This document shows positions 1-7,352 of a stretch of 24,350 nucleotides of DNA, one piece after another; the stretch's first letter is position 1; each line of letters opens with the position of its first letter. The notes below the pieces were generated by a model. The model was not told the DNA's origin and did no database searches. It saw only the letters and a list, made by a program, of their open reading frames with translations. Source of the DNA: UBA9214 sp964443845 (GTDB lineage Bacteria; Pseudomonadota; Gammaproteobacteria; UBA9214); contig CAYUFA010000038.1 of the NCBI GenBank assembly GCA_964443845.1, positions 1 through 24,350 on the forward strand, read 5' to 3'. The translations under genes and the position numbers were made by a program.

Positions 1-849
1 CAGGCCGGCCTTGTACTCGCTGTAGGTGCGCTCGACCACGCCGTATTCGTAGGGAAAGTGGTTGAATGCCGCCTTGTCCTCGATGTTGCGCGGGTTGGTG
101 GGCGTGTCGAGTTGCCCGTCGAAACCACTGGTCAGCGGGACCTGTGCGCCATTGTTCGGCGCCAGGTCGCCGACCACCGGGTTGGAGACGTCGTGGCAGG
201 AACCGCAGAAATCCACCGAGCGGTGGAACAGTGACTGGGCCTTGGGATGCTTGGCCAGGGCATCGGAATACGGACCGAGCCGCTCGGACGCAGACGACTC
301 GGAAAGCTGTGCACTGCCGTAGTAGCCCACCGCCGGGTTGCCGCCGTCGTTGGCAATATAGGGGGCATTCATCACACCGAGGTACTCGGAATTGTCGGGA
401 TTGGTCATCTTGTGGCAGACCTCGCAACCGACACCCTCCCCCGCGTTGTTGTTGTTGTTGGCATCACTGATCGCGGACCCATCCGTGGGTGTGGATTCGC
501 CATCCAGCCAGCCGGCCATGGTATGGCAACGCAGGCAGAGATCGCCGGAGCCGTCGAAGTCCTGCTCGGCAATGGCCAGCGTGGCCCAGAAGATCGGGTC
601 GCGCCCGGCATGCGACATCATGCTGCCGCGCCAGTCATGCAGGATATTGACCCCTGCATCGCTATCCTGGTGGCAGTTTGCGCAGTTACCGTTCAGGTCG
701 AGACTGACGTTGTCCGCCGGCTGGGTGCCGGGCATCTGCACTTCGATGGGCACGGTGGTGGCCGCCTGCACGGACATGCTGAAGCCGCACAACAGGGCTT
801 GCGCCAGGACGCAGCACAAACGAATGGCGGTCGTGGCAGGGTACTGCAT
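1..849 (-). CDS. Multiheme c-type cytochrome, periplasmic (3' end beyond window)
   Basis: The reading frame is open from an ATG at 849 down to base 1, giving 283 residues with no stop, so the C-terminus is missing. Residues 1-30 form a Sec-type signal peptide with a hydrophobic core ending in VQA-A. Four CxxCH haem-attachment motifs follow: CANCH (56-60), CLRCH (105-109), CEVCH (142-146) and CGSCH (215-219). Further His residues could be distal ligands. Such proteins are haem-loaded in the periplasm and carry electrons in respiratory chains or act as reductases or oxidases. A run of five Asn (131-135) comes from a GTT repeat in the DNA. The start is supported by the signal peptide and a weak GGGA about 9 bases upstream. 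No partner gene lies inside the window on this side, so substrate and exact family (perhaps cytochrome c554-like) cannot be assigned. Confidence 0.85.
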   Translation of the reverse strand, partial: MQYPATTAIRLCCVLAQALLCGFSMSVQAATTVPIEVQMPGTQPADNVSLDLNGNCANCHQDSDAGVNILHDWRGSMMSHAGRDPIFWATLAIAEQDFDGSGDLCLRCHTMAGWLDGESTPTDGSAISDANNNNNAGEGVGCEVCHKMTNPDNSEYLGVMNAPYIANDGGNPAVGYYGSAQLSESSASERLGPYSDALAKHPKAQSLFHRSVDFCGSCHDVSNPVVGDLAPNNGAQVPLTSGFDGQLDTPTNPRNIEDKAAFNHFPYEYGVVERTYSEYKAGL

Positions 850-953
850 TATTATATTTCCCGGAGTTGCCTGATTATTGTGAATTCGACATCACGTCCC
901 CCCCCGGGAACGTTAAGGAAAGATTAAATCACAATGGCCGGAACGTGTCCAGA

Positions 954-970
954 ATGAGATCAGTTCTCAT
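954..970. repeat. 6-bp inverted repeat between divergent genes
   Basis: ATGAGA (954-959) and TCTCAT (965-970) are exact reverse complements around a 5-base loop. A CCAG/CTGG pair lies just outside. The position between divergent promoters fits an operator or a hairpin, but no regulator can be named. Confidence 0.4.
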
Positions 971-1114
971 CCGGCTGGCGGCGCCCACCGTTTCCGGGAA
1001 TCACCGCTAACCGGAACCTGCCGGTTCCGCGACTGGTGCGGAAAAAATCTGCAATTTCCGGCTCGGGTGAGACACCCGTACACAGGCAGTGCCCCGGTTC
1101 ATGCCGTGTCGATC

Positions 1115-1123
1115 TGCTATCAT
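1115..1123 (+). promoter_or_regulatory. Candidate extended -10 promoter for purU
   Basis: TGC followed by TATCAT matches an extended -10 element (five of six bases of TATAAT plus the TGn extension). It would start transcription about 40 bases before the chosen purU ATG at 1172. No good -35 hexamer is visible at 16-18 bases upstream, which extended -10 promoters tolerate. Confidence 0.4.
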
Positions 1124-1171
1124 CCCGCCATCACGTATCCGTACACCCGGAACCGGCTTCCGGCCGCAGAC

Positions 1172-2041
1172 ATGGGCATGCCCGCTTCCAGATCCGCCAT
1201 CCTCCTGATTCACTGCCCGGACCAACAGGGGATCGTGCGGTCGGTGACGGAATACATCTACGCCAACGGCGGCAATATCCTCTCCCTGGAGCAGCACGTG
1301 GACACGGGCCGCGCGGTCTTCTTCATGCGGATTGAATGGGACCTCGAGGGGTTTGCCGTCAGCCGGGAGCGGATCGGGGCGACCTTTGTTGCACAGGTCG
1401 CAGAACGTTTCTCGATGACCTGGCAGCTGCACTTTTCAGACGCCGTACAACGCATGGCGGTATTCGTATCCAGGCTGCCACACTGTATCTATGACATCCT
1501 GGCGCGCCACGAGACCGGCGAATGGCAGGTCGAGCTCCCCCTGATCGTGAGCAACCATCCCGACCTGCAGCCGGCAGCCGGGCGTTTCGGCATCGAGTAT
1601 GTGCACCTGCCGATCACCCCGGAAAACCGCGCGGAACAGGAACCCAGACTGCTGGAACTGCTGCAGCAGCACCGGATCGATTTCATCGTGCTGGCACGCT
1701 ACATGCAGATCCTGGGTGACGGAATCGTGCACCGTTATCCGGAGCGGATCATCAACATTCACCACTCCTTTCTGCCCGCTTTCCCGGGGGCGCGGCCCTA
1801 CCATTCCGCCCACGAGCGCGGTGTGAAGATCATCGGCGCCACCAGCCATTACGTGATTCCCGAGCTGGATGCGGGCCCCATCATCGAGCAGGACGTGGTT
1901 CGGGTCAGCCACGAAGACTCGATCGATGACATGGTCCGGAAGGGGCGCGATCTCGAAAAACTGGTGCTGGCGCGCGCCGTCTGGCACCACCTGCACCACA
2001 AGATCCTGGTATACAGGAACAAGACCATCGTATTCGAATAG
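1172..2041 (+). CDS. purU: Formyltetrahydrofolate deformylase
   Basis: PurU hydrolyses 10-formyl-THF to THF and formate, supplying formate for purine synthesis and balancing one-carbon pools in the cytosol. The 289-residue product matches the family length (about 280-290). Residues 7-85 form an ACT-type regulatory domain (start LLIHCPDQQGIV). Residues 93-285 form the formyltransferase-fold catalytic domain, with the NIHHSFLPAF motif carrying Asn195 and His197, and Asp233 in the ELDAGPI segment: the conserved Asn-His-Asp set. The frame is open upstream to 1067, but homology to the family N-terminus favours the ATG at 1172 (or 1178). No strong ribosome binding site is visible. The gene stands alone, with a candidate promoter about 50 bases upstream and a GC hairpin after the stop. 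Confidence 0.95.
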   Translation: MGMPASRSAILLIHCPDQQGIVRSVTEYIYANGGNILSLEQHVDTGRAVFFMRIEWDLEGFAVSRERIGATFVAQVAERFSMTWQLHFSDAVQRMAVFVSRLPHCIYDILARHETGEWQVELPLIVSNHPDLQPAAGRFGIEYVHLPITPENRAEQEPRLLELLQQHRIDFIVLARYMQILGDGIVHRYPERIINIHHSFLPAFPGARPYHSAHERGVKIIGATSHYVIPELDAGPIIEQDVVRVSHEDSIDDMVRKGRDLEKLVLARAVWHHLHHKILVYRNKTIVFE

Positions 2042-2075
2042 ACCGCGGGCACCGCCCTGCCGGACCCGCGCGGTC
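2041..2075 (+). terminator. GC hairpin directly after purU (weak terminator candidate)
   Basis: GACCGCG (2041-2047) pairs with CGCGGTC (2069-2075), with partial pairing inside the loop. It begins at the last base of the purU stop codon. There is no T-tract after it, so it is either a factor-dependent or inefficient terminator, or only a 3' stabilising hairpin. Confidence 0.3.
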
Positions 2076-2124
2076 CCGGTCTCCGTCACCCGCTCCCCGG
2101 ACTCGTCCGGCTCCGGTCTACACC

Positions 2125-2150
2125 GGCGTACGTCGCCCGGCAGGTACGCC
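2125..2150. repeat. 7-bp inverted repeat
   Basis: GGCGTAC (2125-2131) and GTACGCC (2144-2150) are exact reverse complements separated by 12 bases. It has no T-tract and lies in the convergent gap. Function is unknown. Confidence 0.35.
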
Positions 2151-2252
2151 ATACGACCCTGGTACAGGATTGACCCTGCAGCCGGGCAGGCCCTACCATT
2201 CTTATCGTCTGCCGGAATTCCCGGCGTCACTACGCCTGCCCGGGCATGTGGC

Positions 2253-2468
2253 ATGACTGAACATAACAATCGTCACGGGGAGAACGCACCGGCTCAGGCC
2301 GTGGTCCTGGGCAATGCCGTTTTCAGAAGGCTGCGCCAGCAGCGTGCGGCACGGGCGGCGGCACGCCGCTATTTTGCGGCATCGCAGGAAGCGGCGCTCC
2401 AGCGGCGATTGCTCATGCGCATCCTCCATGCGCGCAGGAAATGCCCCCCGCTGCAGCTCGTCGAGTAA
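2253..2468 (+). CDS. Doubtful small ORF, Arg/Ala-rich, 71 residues
   Basis: An ATG at 2253 opens a 71-residue frame ending at 2468. The product begins MTEHNNRHGENAPAQ and continues as a strongly basic, Arg/Ala/Gln-rich stretch predicted by eye to be helical (about residues 24-64). It has no motif I recognise. There is no good ribosome binding site before the ATG. In G+C-rich DNA an Arg/Ala-rich frame of this size can arise by chance. It is listed because it is the only plausible gene in a 500-base gap, and its N-terminal acidic/polar stretch is not typical of shadow frames. Confidence 0.22.
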   Translation: MTEHNNRHGENAPAQAVVLGNAVFRRLRQQRAARAAARRYFAASQEAALQRRLLMRILHARRKCPPLQLVE

Positions 2469-2522
2469 CCCGGTGCTGACGACAATCGGAGTACCCGTCC
2501 GCCGCACGCCCCACACTTCACA

Positions 2523-2538
2523 GCGGCGCATCCGCCGC
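2523..2538 (-). terminator. GC hairpin after CBS-domain gene
   Basis: GCGGCG (2523-2528) and CGCCGC (2533-2538) form a 6-bp stem with a 4-base loop, about 10 bases beyond the CBS-gene stop. No T-tract follows on the minus strand, so termination activity is uncertain. Confidence 0.3.
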
Positions 2539-2547
2539 GGATCGTCC

Positions 2548-3141
2548 TCAGCCCAGCTCGTGCTGTACTTCTGCGAGTGAGTGCGTGGCGTACTCCGGGC
2601 TGGCGACATCACGCCCCATCAACTTGCTGATATTCGAGATCGAGAACAGTCCACGGATCAGACAGCGGCCGGTAACGGGATCTGTTTCCACGACCAGCGT
2701 GTGACGCCGCTCGAGCTTGTGCAGGGACGCGACGATGTGCCCGACACAGGCACCGCTCACCGTGACCATGTCCATGGCCATGGCCCGGTCGAGCGGCAGC
2801 ATCAGCATCTCGACCTTGATGTCCGTACGCGGGATACCCCTTTCCTGGCTCAGCTTGAATGCGCGCTCGCCCTGGATATCGGTGGCCGTGATGATCCCGA
2901 TGATCTGGTCATCGCGGTCCGGCACCAGCAGCAGGCGGACGCCGACCGCCTTCATCTTGCCGATGGCGGCAATGATACCCGCACCCGGTTCGATGGTTAC
3001 GGGCGTGACCTTGCGGAAGTCGGTCATGACCTTGATTGCCGGGTCGCTCGCGCGCACCAGCGGCGTCAGGCCTGCGGGTGTCACGCAGGCCATGCCCCTG
3101 CGCAACGGGACGTGTGATAGTACTGCATACTCATCGGCCAT
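2548..3141 (-). CDS. Tandem CBS-domain protein
   Basis: The 197-residue product consists of a short N-terminal segment and two CBS domains, about residues 38-95 (VTPVTIEPGAGIIAAIGKM ... IIGIITATDI) and 110-176 (MAMDMVTVSGACVGHIVASL ... LIRGLFSISNI). CBS pairs bind adenine nucleotides such as AMP, ATP or SAM and act as energy sensors, either alone or on a partner protein. No enzyme or transporter domain is fused and no transmembrane segment is seen, so it is a free-standing cytosolic CBS protein of unknown partner. The frame is open further upstream, but the ATG at 3141 is preceded by a strong AGGGGGG ribosome binding site 4 bases away, which settles the start. It is a single gene, convergent with purU and divergent from the CsgG-like gene. 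Confidence 0.85.
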   Translation of the reverse strand: MADEYAVLSHVPLRRGMACVTPAGLTPLVRASDPAIKVMTDFRKVTPVTIEPGAGIIAAIGKMKAVGVRLLLVPDRDDQIIGIITATDIQGERAFKLSQERGIPRTDIKVEMLMLPLDRAMAMDMVTVSGACVGHIVASLHKLERRHTLVVETDPVTGRCLIRGLFSISNISKLMGRDVASPEYATHSLAEVQHELG

Positions 3142-3423
3142 GCTGCCCCCCTGTTCGTTGCTGGTATGACTACGGGTCAGGCCCTCGCACTCAAGCATAG
3201 CCGCTTCCACTCGCCCTGCCAGCCGCCCGGGTCGGCCGTTGCGGGTGGCACACCGCTCGTCCCGGCCGGCTGTCCGGGTTCCCGGCCACGCCATCCCGGA
3301 AGCGGGCGCGCGCGTGCCGGTCGCAAACCGCCACGACAGGGCCCTCCGGCCGGCTGCAAAACGGCGCGGCACAACCGGCATGGAGCGGTGCTGCCTGCAC
3401 CAGCCGGGTGCGGTGCCATCTGG

Positions 3424-3452
3424 TAGTCTTCGGGAGCAATGCTATCTATAAT
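3424..3452 (+). promoter_or_regulatory. Candidate sigma70 promoter of CsgG-like gene
   Basis: TATAAT at 3447-3452 is a perfect -10. The hexamer 17 bases upstream (3424-3429, TAGTCT) matches the -35 consensus in only three of six positions. Transcription would start near 3459, giving a leader of about 80 bases before the GTG start at 3542. Confidence 0.5.
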
Positions 3453-3494
3453 GCGGTGGCGCACGCATCGGGGTGTGTCGGGCGTGGTGAGCTT

Positions 3495-3507
3495 GTGGGT
3501 AACCCAC
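3495..3507. promoter_or_regulatory. Palindrome GTGGG-TAA-CCCAC in the leader
   Basis: A perfect 5+3+5 palindrome lies about 45 bases downstream of the candidate -10 and 35 bases before the start codon. It could be an operator, placed to block a transcribing polymerase, or a small leader hairpin. Confidence 0.3.
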
Positions 3508-3541
3508 ATCGTTAGGGGCGATTCAGCGACGGGAGACAACT

Positions 3542-4390
3542 GTGAAAACAAAGCATTCACGTAGTACCTTAAATACCCTGGTTTGGAGGGCAGGCACCGT
3601 GCTGTTGCCGGCAATCCTGCTGGGTTTGACCGGATGTGAGGGCACCATGCCGAAACTGGGTGGCGCCTCCGGCCAGACCGTCACCGGCGGTGCGGCCGGC
3701 GGCAGCTCGCAGGGCGAGAACAGCCAGCTGGAGCACTGCAGTGCGCCCCTCGGTACGTTGGGCGTGGAAGAGGACCAGACCGCACCCTGGTGGGGCGAGT
3801 ACTATTCCCGCTACCCCAACCTCGGCAGCACCACGCCGGTCCTGCGCATGATGATCCAGCAGTCCAACTGCTTCGTGGTGGTGGAGCGCGGCCGTTCCAT
3901 GAACAACATGATGCGCGAGCGTGCGCTGCAGCAGTCCGGTGAAATGCGTTCCGGCAGCAAGTTCGGCAAGGGCCAGATGGTCGCGGCCGACTACACCATG
4001 CAGCCGAGCATCCAGTTCTCGGCCAAGGGTACCGGCGGCATGGGCGCCGCGCTCGGCGGGCTGTTCGGCAGCGTGGCCGGCGCCGTCGCCGGGGGCATGA
4101 AGTCCAACGAGGCGGCCACGACGCTGCTGCTGATCGACAACCGCTCCGGGGTGCAGATTTCCTCCGCGGTGGGCAGCGCCAAGAACTATGACTTCAACCT
4201 GTTCGGCGGCATGTTCGGCGGCCATCTGGGTGGCGGCGCCGGTGGCTTCACCAATACCCCCGAAGGCAAGGTCCTGACGGCGGCCTTCGTCGACTCCTAC
4301 AACCAGATGGTCAAGGCACTGCGCAGCTACAAGGCACAGGAAGTCAAGGGCGGACTGGGCAAGGGCGGCAACCTCAAGATCGGCAATTAA
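3542..4390 (+). CDS. CsgG/HfaB-like outer-membrane lipoprotein
   Basis: The 282-residue product starts with GTG (ribosome binding site GGGAG just upstream). It has a lipoprotein signal with hydrophobic core VLLPAILLGLTG and lipobox LTGC, making Cys32 the lipidated residue. Glu at +2 does not match the Asp inner-membrane retention signal, so outer-membrane sorting is expected by the Lol rule. The mature part resembles the CsgG family: VLRMMIQQSNCFVVVERG, then a tetra-Gly-rich segment (GTGGMGAALGGLFG ... GGMKS, about residues 163-191), TTLLLIDNRSGVQI, a second Gly-rich stretch (about 223-241), and a conserved TPEGKVLTAAFVDSYNQMV. CsgG forms the curli export pore. No curli subunits or other csg genes are nearby, so a general envelope role is more likely than curli secretion. 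Confidence 0.75.
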   Translation: MKTKHSRSTLNTLVWRAGTVLLPAILLGLTGCEGTMPKLGGASGQTVTGGAAGGSSQGENSQLEHCSAPLGTLGVEEDQTAPWWGEYYSRYPNLGSTTPVLRMMIQQSNCFVVVERGRSMNNMMRERALQQSGEMRSGSKFGKGQMVAADYTMQPSIQFSAKGTGGMGAALGGLFGSVAGAVAGGMKSNEAATTLLLIDNRSGVQISSAVGSAKNYDFNLFGGMFGGHLGGGAGGFTNTPEGKVLTAAFVDSYNQMVKALRSYKAQEVKGGLGKGGNLKIGN

Positions 4391-4416
4391 ACCCGCAGCG
4401 GGCATACCCCTGCGCG

Positions 4417-4433
4417 TGACGGATCCCCCGTCA
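4417..4433 (+). terminator. Hairpin after CsgG-like gene
   Basis: TGACGG (4417-4422) pairs with CCGTCA (4428-4433) around ATCCC. The stem extends with CGCG/CGCG separated by a bulge. It lies 27 bases after the stop. No clear T-tract follows. Confidence 0.35.
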
Positions 4434-4688
4434 GGCGCGGGGGCGTGGGTCGTCTTTGCTGCGTCACACCGTTCCTCGCGAGGACGGTGAACTGGTTTGG
4501 GTCTCTCTGCGCGGGGCCAGCACGCTCCACGTCACATGGAGCGCACGGCGCATCCTGCCGGCTAACGATCCGTGGGAACCGCCCTGGCGGCGCAGGATCT
4601 GGCGCCTGCCACGCATTCGCCTGCAGGCAGGCTCCTTCGGGTGCATCCGTTGCAGCAGAAGCGCCCCGCGGGCGCGAGCGGATCGGAC

Positions 4689-4716
4689 CGGCTGGCCGCA
4701 GGGCGGACACCAGCCG
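4689..4716 (-). terminator. Hairpin after galU
   Basis: CGGCTGG (4689-4695) and CCAGCCG (4710-4716) form a 7-bp stem with a 14-base loop, 12 bases beyond the galU stop. No T-tract follows on the minus strand, so this is a weak terminator candidate for the manC-galU unit. Confidence 0.3.
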
Positions 4717-4728
4717 TGACAGCGAGGG

Positions 4729-5640
4729 TCAGTGATTGATGGCGCGCAGAAACTTCTTGGCGCGCTGCCCGAACTCGGTGACGAGGTACTCCAGGAACGG
4801 TTCACGCAGGTCCGGGTGCATCAGGGCGTATTCCACGGTGGCCTTCAGGTAACCGAGCTTGCTGCCACAGTCGTAGCGCTTGCCCTCGAAGCGATACGCC
4901 AGCACCGATTCCTCCTGCAGCAGACGCCCGATGGCATCGGTCAGCTGGATCTCGCCTCCGGCACCGCGCGGAATTTCCTCCAGGTGCCGGAAGATGCCCG
5001 GGGTCAGTACGTACCGTCCCACCACGGCGAGATTGGAACGCGCGTCGACCGGCTTCGGCTTCTCGACGATGCCGTTCAGCTTGGTGATACGACCGTCGGA
5101 TTCTTCCGGGTCGACGATGCCGTATTTATCGGTTTCGTCATGCGGCACTTCCTCGACCCCGAGGATACTGCACTTGCGGTCATTGTAGACCGAGACCATC
5201 TGGCCCAGCACGCAGTTCCTGTCGGTGTGGATCAGGTCATCGGCCAGGATCACGGCAAACGGTTCATTCCCGACCACGGGCTTGGCACACAGTACCGCGT
5301 GCCCGAGTCCGAGCGCCTCCGGCTGGCGTACATAGACACAGGCCACGTGTGGCGGCACCACCTCGCGCACGATCTTCAGCAGCTCCAGCTTGCCCTTGCG
5401 CTCGAGTTCCGATTCAAGTTCGTAGTTCTTGTCGAAATGGTCCTCGATGGCGCGCTTGCTGCTGCTGGTGACGAAGATCAGCTCGTCGACGCCGGCACTG
5501 ACGGCCTCTTCCGCGGCGTACTGGATCAGCGGCTTGTCCACCACGGTCAGCATTTCCTTGGGATTGGCCTTGGTTGCCGGCAGGAACCGGGTACCCAGTC
5601 CCGCCACCGGAAAAACCGCCTTGCGCACTTTCATTTCCAT
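4729..5640 (-). CDS. galU: UTP-glucose-1-phosphate uridylyltransferase
   Basis: GalU makes UDP-glucose from UTP and glucose-1-phosphate, feeding LPS core, exopolysaccharide and osmolyte synthesis in the cytosol. The 303-residue product is of normal length. The nucleotide-binding loop VAGLGTRFLPATKANPKEM is at residues 12-30, DKPLIQY at 35-41, with the VEKP and RYVLTP segments in the second half. The frame is open upstream to 5784, but the ATG at 5640 has an AGGAAGG ribosome binding site 5-6 bases before it and matches the family N-terminus (a second ATG two codons on is also possible). It lies 106 bases downstream of manC on the same strand, so the two nucleotide-sugar genes are probably co-transcribed. 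Confidence 0.96.
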   Translation of the reverse strand: MEMKVRKAVFPVAGLGTRFLPATKANPKEMLTVVDKPLIQYAAEEAVSAGVDELIFVTSSSKRAIEDHFDKNYELESELERKGKLELLKIVREVVPPHVACVYVRQPEALGLGHAVLCAKPVVGNEPFAVILADDLIHTDRNCVLGQMVSVYNDRKCSILGVEEVPHDETDKYGIVDPEESDGRITKLNGIVEKPKPVDARSNLAVVGRYVLTPGIFRHLEEIPRGAGGEIQLTDAIGRLLQEESVLAYRFEGKRYDCGSKLGYLKATVEYALMHPDLREPFLEYLVTEFGQRAKKFLRAINH

Positions 5641-5746
5641 ACCTGCCTTCCTGAAGTTGTTTCCTGCCGGACCGGGACGATCCGTTCCACCGGGACCACC
5701 GCCCCCGGACCCCGCGCATTGTTCCGGTCCCGTGTGCTGCCACCCG

Positions 5747-7174
5747 TCACTGGCTCTGTTGCACCCTGTCGTAGACATCCTCAAAACGCACGATATCGTC
5801 CTCGCCCAGGTAACTGCCGGACTGGATCTCGATCACTTCCAGCGGAATGTTGCCGGGATTCTCCAGCCGGTGCCGCTCACCGATCGGTATATAGGTCGAT
5901 TCGTTTTCGTGCAGGTTGAACACCTGGTCGCCACAGGTCACCCGCGCCGTCCCTTTCACGACCACCCAGTGTTCGGCACGGTGATGATGCATCTGCAGCG
6001 ACAGCTGTGCCCCCGGTTTGACCGTGAGGCGTTTGACCTGGAAACGCGGGCCGGCATCGATACCCTCGTACGATCCCCACGGGCGGTATACCTGCCGGTG
6101 GGTCTTGTACTCGTCGCGGCGCTGCGACTTGAGACGGCTGACGATGGCCTTCACGTTCTGCGCCTTGTCCTTGCTGGCCACCAGTACGGCATCGGCCGTT
6201 TCCACCACGATGATGTCCTCGACGCCGACCGTGGCGAGACAGCGGTGCTGCGCCACGAGGAAGGCATTGCGGGTGTCTTCCGCCAGCACGTCACCCCGCA
6301 GGACGTTGCCGTTGGCATCGCGCTCGCAGATTTCCCACAGCGCCGGCCAGGCGCCGACGTCCGACCAGCCGGCATCCATCGGCAGGACGACCACGCGATC
6401 GGTCTTTTCCATCACGGCATAGTCGATCGAATCGGAGGGACAGGACAGGAAATCGGCCTTGCTGGCGCGGAAGAAATCGCAGTCCTGCCGTCCATGCTGC
6501 ATGGCGTTGCCGGCATGTTCGAGTATCGAGGGCGCGAAACGTTCGACTTCCGTCAGCCAGCGCTCTGCCCGCATCAGAAAGATCCCGCTGTTCCAGTAGT
6601 AGTCACCGCTGTCGAGATACCGCTGCGCCGTCGGCAGGTCCGGTTTCTCGACAAATTCGGCTACCGTAAAGGCCGCGCCACCGTGCAGCGCGTTGCCGCG
6701 CCGGAGATACCCGTAGCCGGTTTCCGGGCGATCCGGAACGATGCCGAAGGTGACGAGTGCCCCGTGCTCCGCCTCGACGCGGCCCTGCTGCACCGCCTCG
6801 ACGAAGGCCTGCGGACGGGTCATCACGTGATCCGCCGGCATGACGATCATCAGTGCATCGGGATCGTTCCGGACCAGGTACAGGGCGGCCAGGGTCAGGG
6901 CCGGTGCCGTATTGCGTCCTTCCGGTTCAAGGATGATGGTCGTGGCCTGCCGGTCCAGCTGGTGGACCTGTTCGGCAACCAGGAACCGGTGTTCCTCGTT
7001 ACAGACGTACACGGCCTTGCCCTGGTCGGGCACGCCGTCGAGTCGCAGTGCAGTATCCTGCAGGAGGGAACGATCGGAAACCAGCGGCATCAGTGGCTTC
7101 GGATAGTGCTCACGGGACAGCGGCCAGAGGCGTGTGCCCGCTCCACCGGACAGGATGACTGGGTACAACTTCAT
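5747..7174 (-). CDS. manC: Mannose-1-phosphate guanylyltransferase / mannose-6-phosphate isomerase
   Basis: This is a bifunctional type II enzyme (475 residues), equivalent to CpsB/XanB/AlgA. The N-terminal nucleotidyltransferase (residues 1-about 290) makes GDP-mannose and carries the loop ILSGGAGTRLWPLSREHYPK at 7-26 and the VEKPD segment. The C-terminal cupin domain (about 350-470) has RPWGSYEGI and QMHHHRAEHWVVVKGTA, with the His cluster that binds the metal used to isomerise fructose-6-phosphate and mannose-6-phosphate. It provides precursor for mannose-containing surface polysaccharide. The ATG at 7174 is chosen because the protein then begins MKLYPVILSGG as in the family; a GGGGAG lies about 11 bases upstream. 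galU follows downstream. No glycosyltransferase or polymer gene is in the window. Confidence 0.95.
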   Translation of the reverse strand: MKLYPVILSGGAGTRLWPLSREHYPKPLMPLVSDRSLLQDTALRLDGVPDQGKAVYVCNEEHRFLVAEQVHQLDRQATTIILEPEGRNTAPALTLAALYLVRNDPDALMIVMPADHVMTRPQAFVEAVQQGRVEAEHGALVTFGIVPDRPETGYGYLRRGNALHGGAAFTVAEFVEKPDLPTAQRYLDSGDYYWNSGIFLMRAERWLTEVERFAPSILEHAGNAMQHGRQDCDFFRASKADFLSCPSDSIDYAVMEKTDRVVVLPMDAGWSDVGAWPALWEICERDANGNVLRGDVLAEDTRNAFLVAQHRCLATVGVEDIIVVETADAVLVASKDKAQNVKAIVSRLKSQRRDEYKTHRQVYRPWGSYEGIDAGPRFQVKRLTVKPGAQLSLQMHHHRAEHWVVVKGTARVTCGDQVFNLHENESTYIPIGERHRLENPGNIPLEVIEIQSGSYLGEDDIVRFEDVYDRVQQSQ

Positions 7175-7352
7175 AGCAGAGGAGACTCCCCGGAATGGTC
7201 GGGCCACGAGTGGTGATCCCGCTATTTTACTCAACATCGACCCGCTACCGCGAAGGTTAAATCACCCTCGCCCGTCACCGGTGCCGGCGGAGTGTTTCCG
7301 GACGCCGCTTCCGGCGCTCACCACGACAGGCACACACTGCTGCCATTCCGGC

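Larger units (their letters stand above)
850..1171. other. Divergent intergenic region, cytochrome / purU
   Basis: These 322 bases separate two divergent genes and must hold both promoters. The part near the cytochrome (about 875-935) is relatively A+T-rich. A perfect 6-bp inverted repeat is at 954-970 and a candidate purU promoter is at 1115-1123. I see no convincing reading frame and no clear -35/-10 pair for the cytochrome gene. Confidence 0.6.
2042..2547. other. Long intergenic region between convergent purU and CBS gene
   Basis: These 506 bases between two convergent genes contain a hairpin after purU, a second inverted repeat at 2125-2150, a small doubtful reading frame (2253-2468, plus) and a GC hairpin beside the CBS-gene stop at 2523-2538. 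Nothing else is recognisable. Confidence 0.5.
3142..3541. other. Divergent intergenic region, CBS gene / CsgG-like gene
   Basis: These 400 bases between divergent genes are mostly GC-rich. They contain a near-consensus -10 (3447-3452) for the plus-strand lipoprotein gene and a 13-base palindrome at 3495-3507. No convincing gene lies here. A promoter for the CBS gene must be present, but I could not pick it out. Confidence 0.5.
4391..4728. other. Convergent intergenic region, CsgG-like gene / galU
   Basis: These 338 bases contain hairpins next to each gene end (4417-4433 and 4689-4716). Several overlapping open frames exist on both strands, but none has a ribosome binding site or a recognisable product, and I treat them as chance frames. 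Confidence 0.5.

Noticed and set aside
4445..4735. Small frames between the CsgG-like gene and galU
   Set aside because: Several overlapping frames on both strands, all Arg/Ala/Pro-rich, without start signals.
4732..5919. 395-residue open frame opposite galU
   Set aside because: A shadow of galU and of the end of manC. No motif.
5429..7216. 595-residue open frame opposite manC on the plus strand
   Set aside because: It is antisense to a clearly real manC gene. Long antisense frames are usual in G+C-rich coding DNA, and the product (runs of His, Val, Gly, Asp) has no recognisable domain or ribosome binding site.
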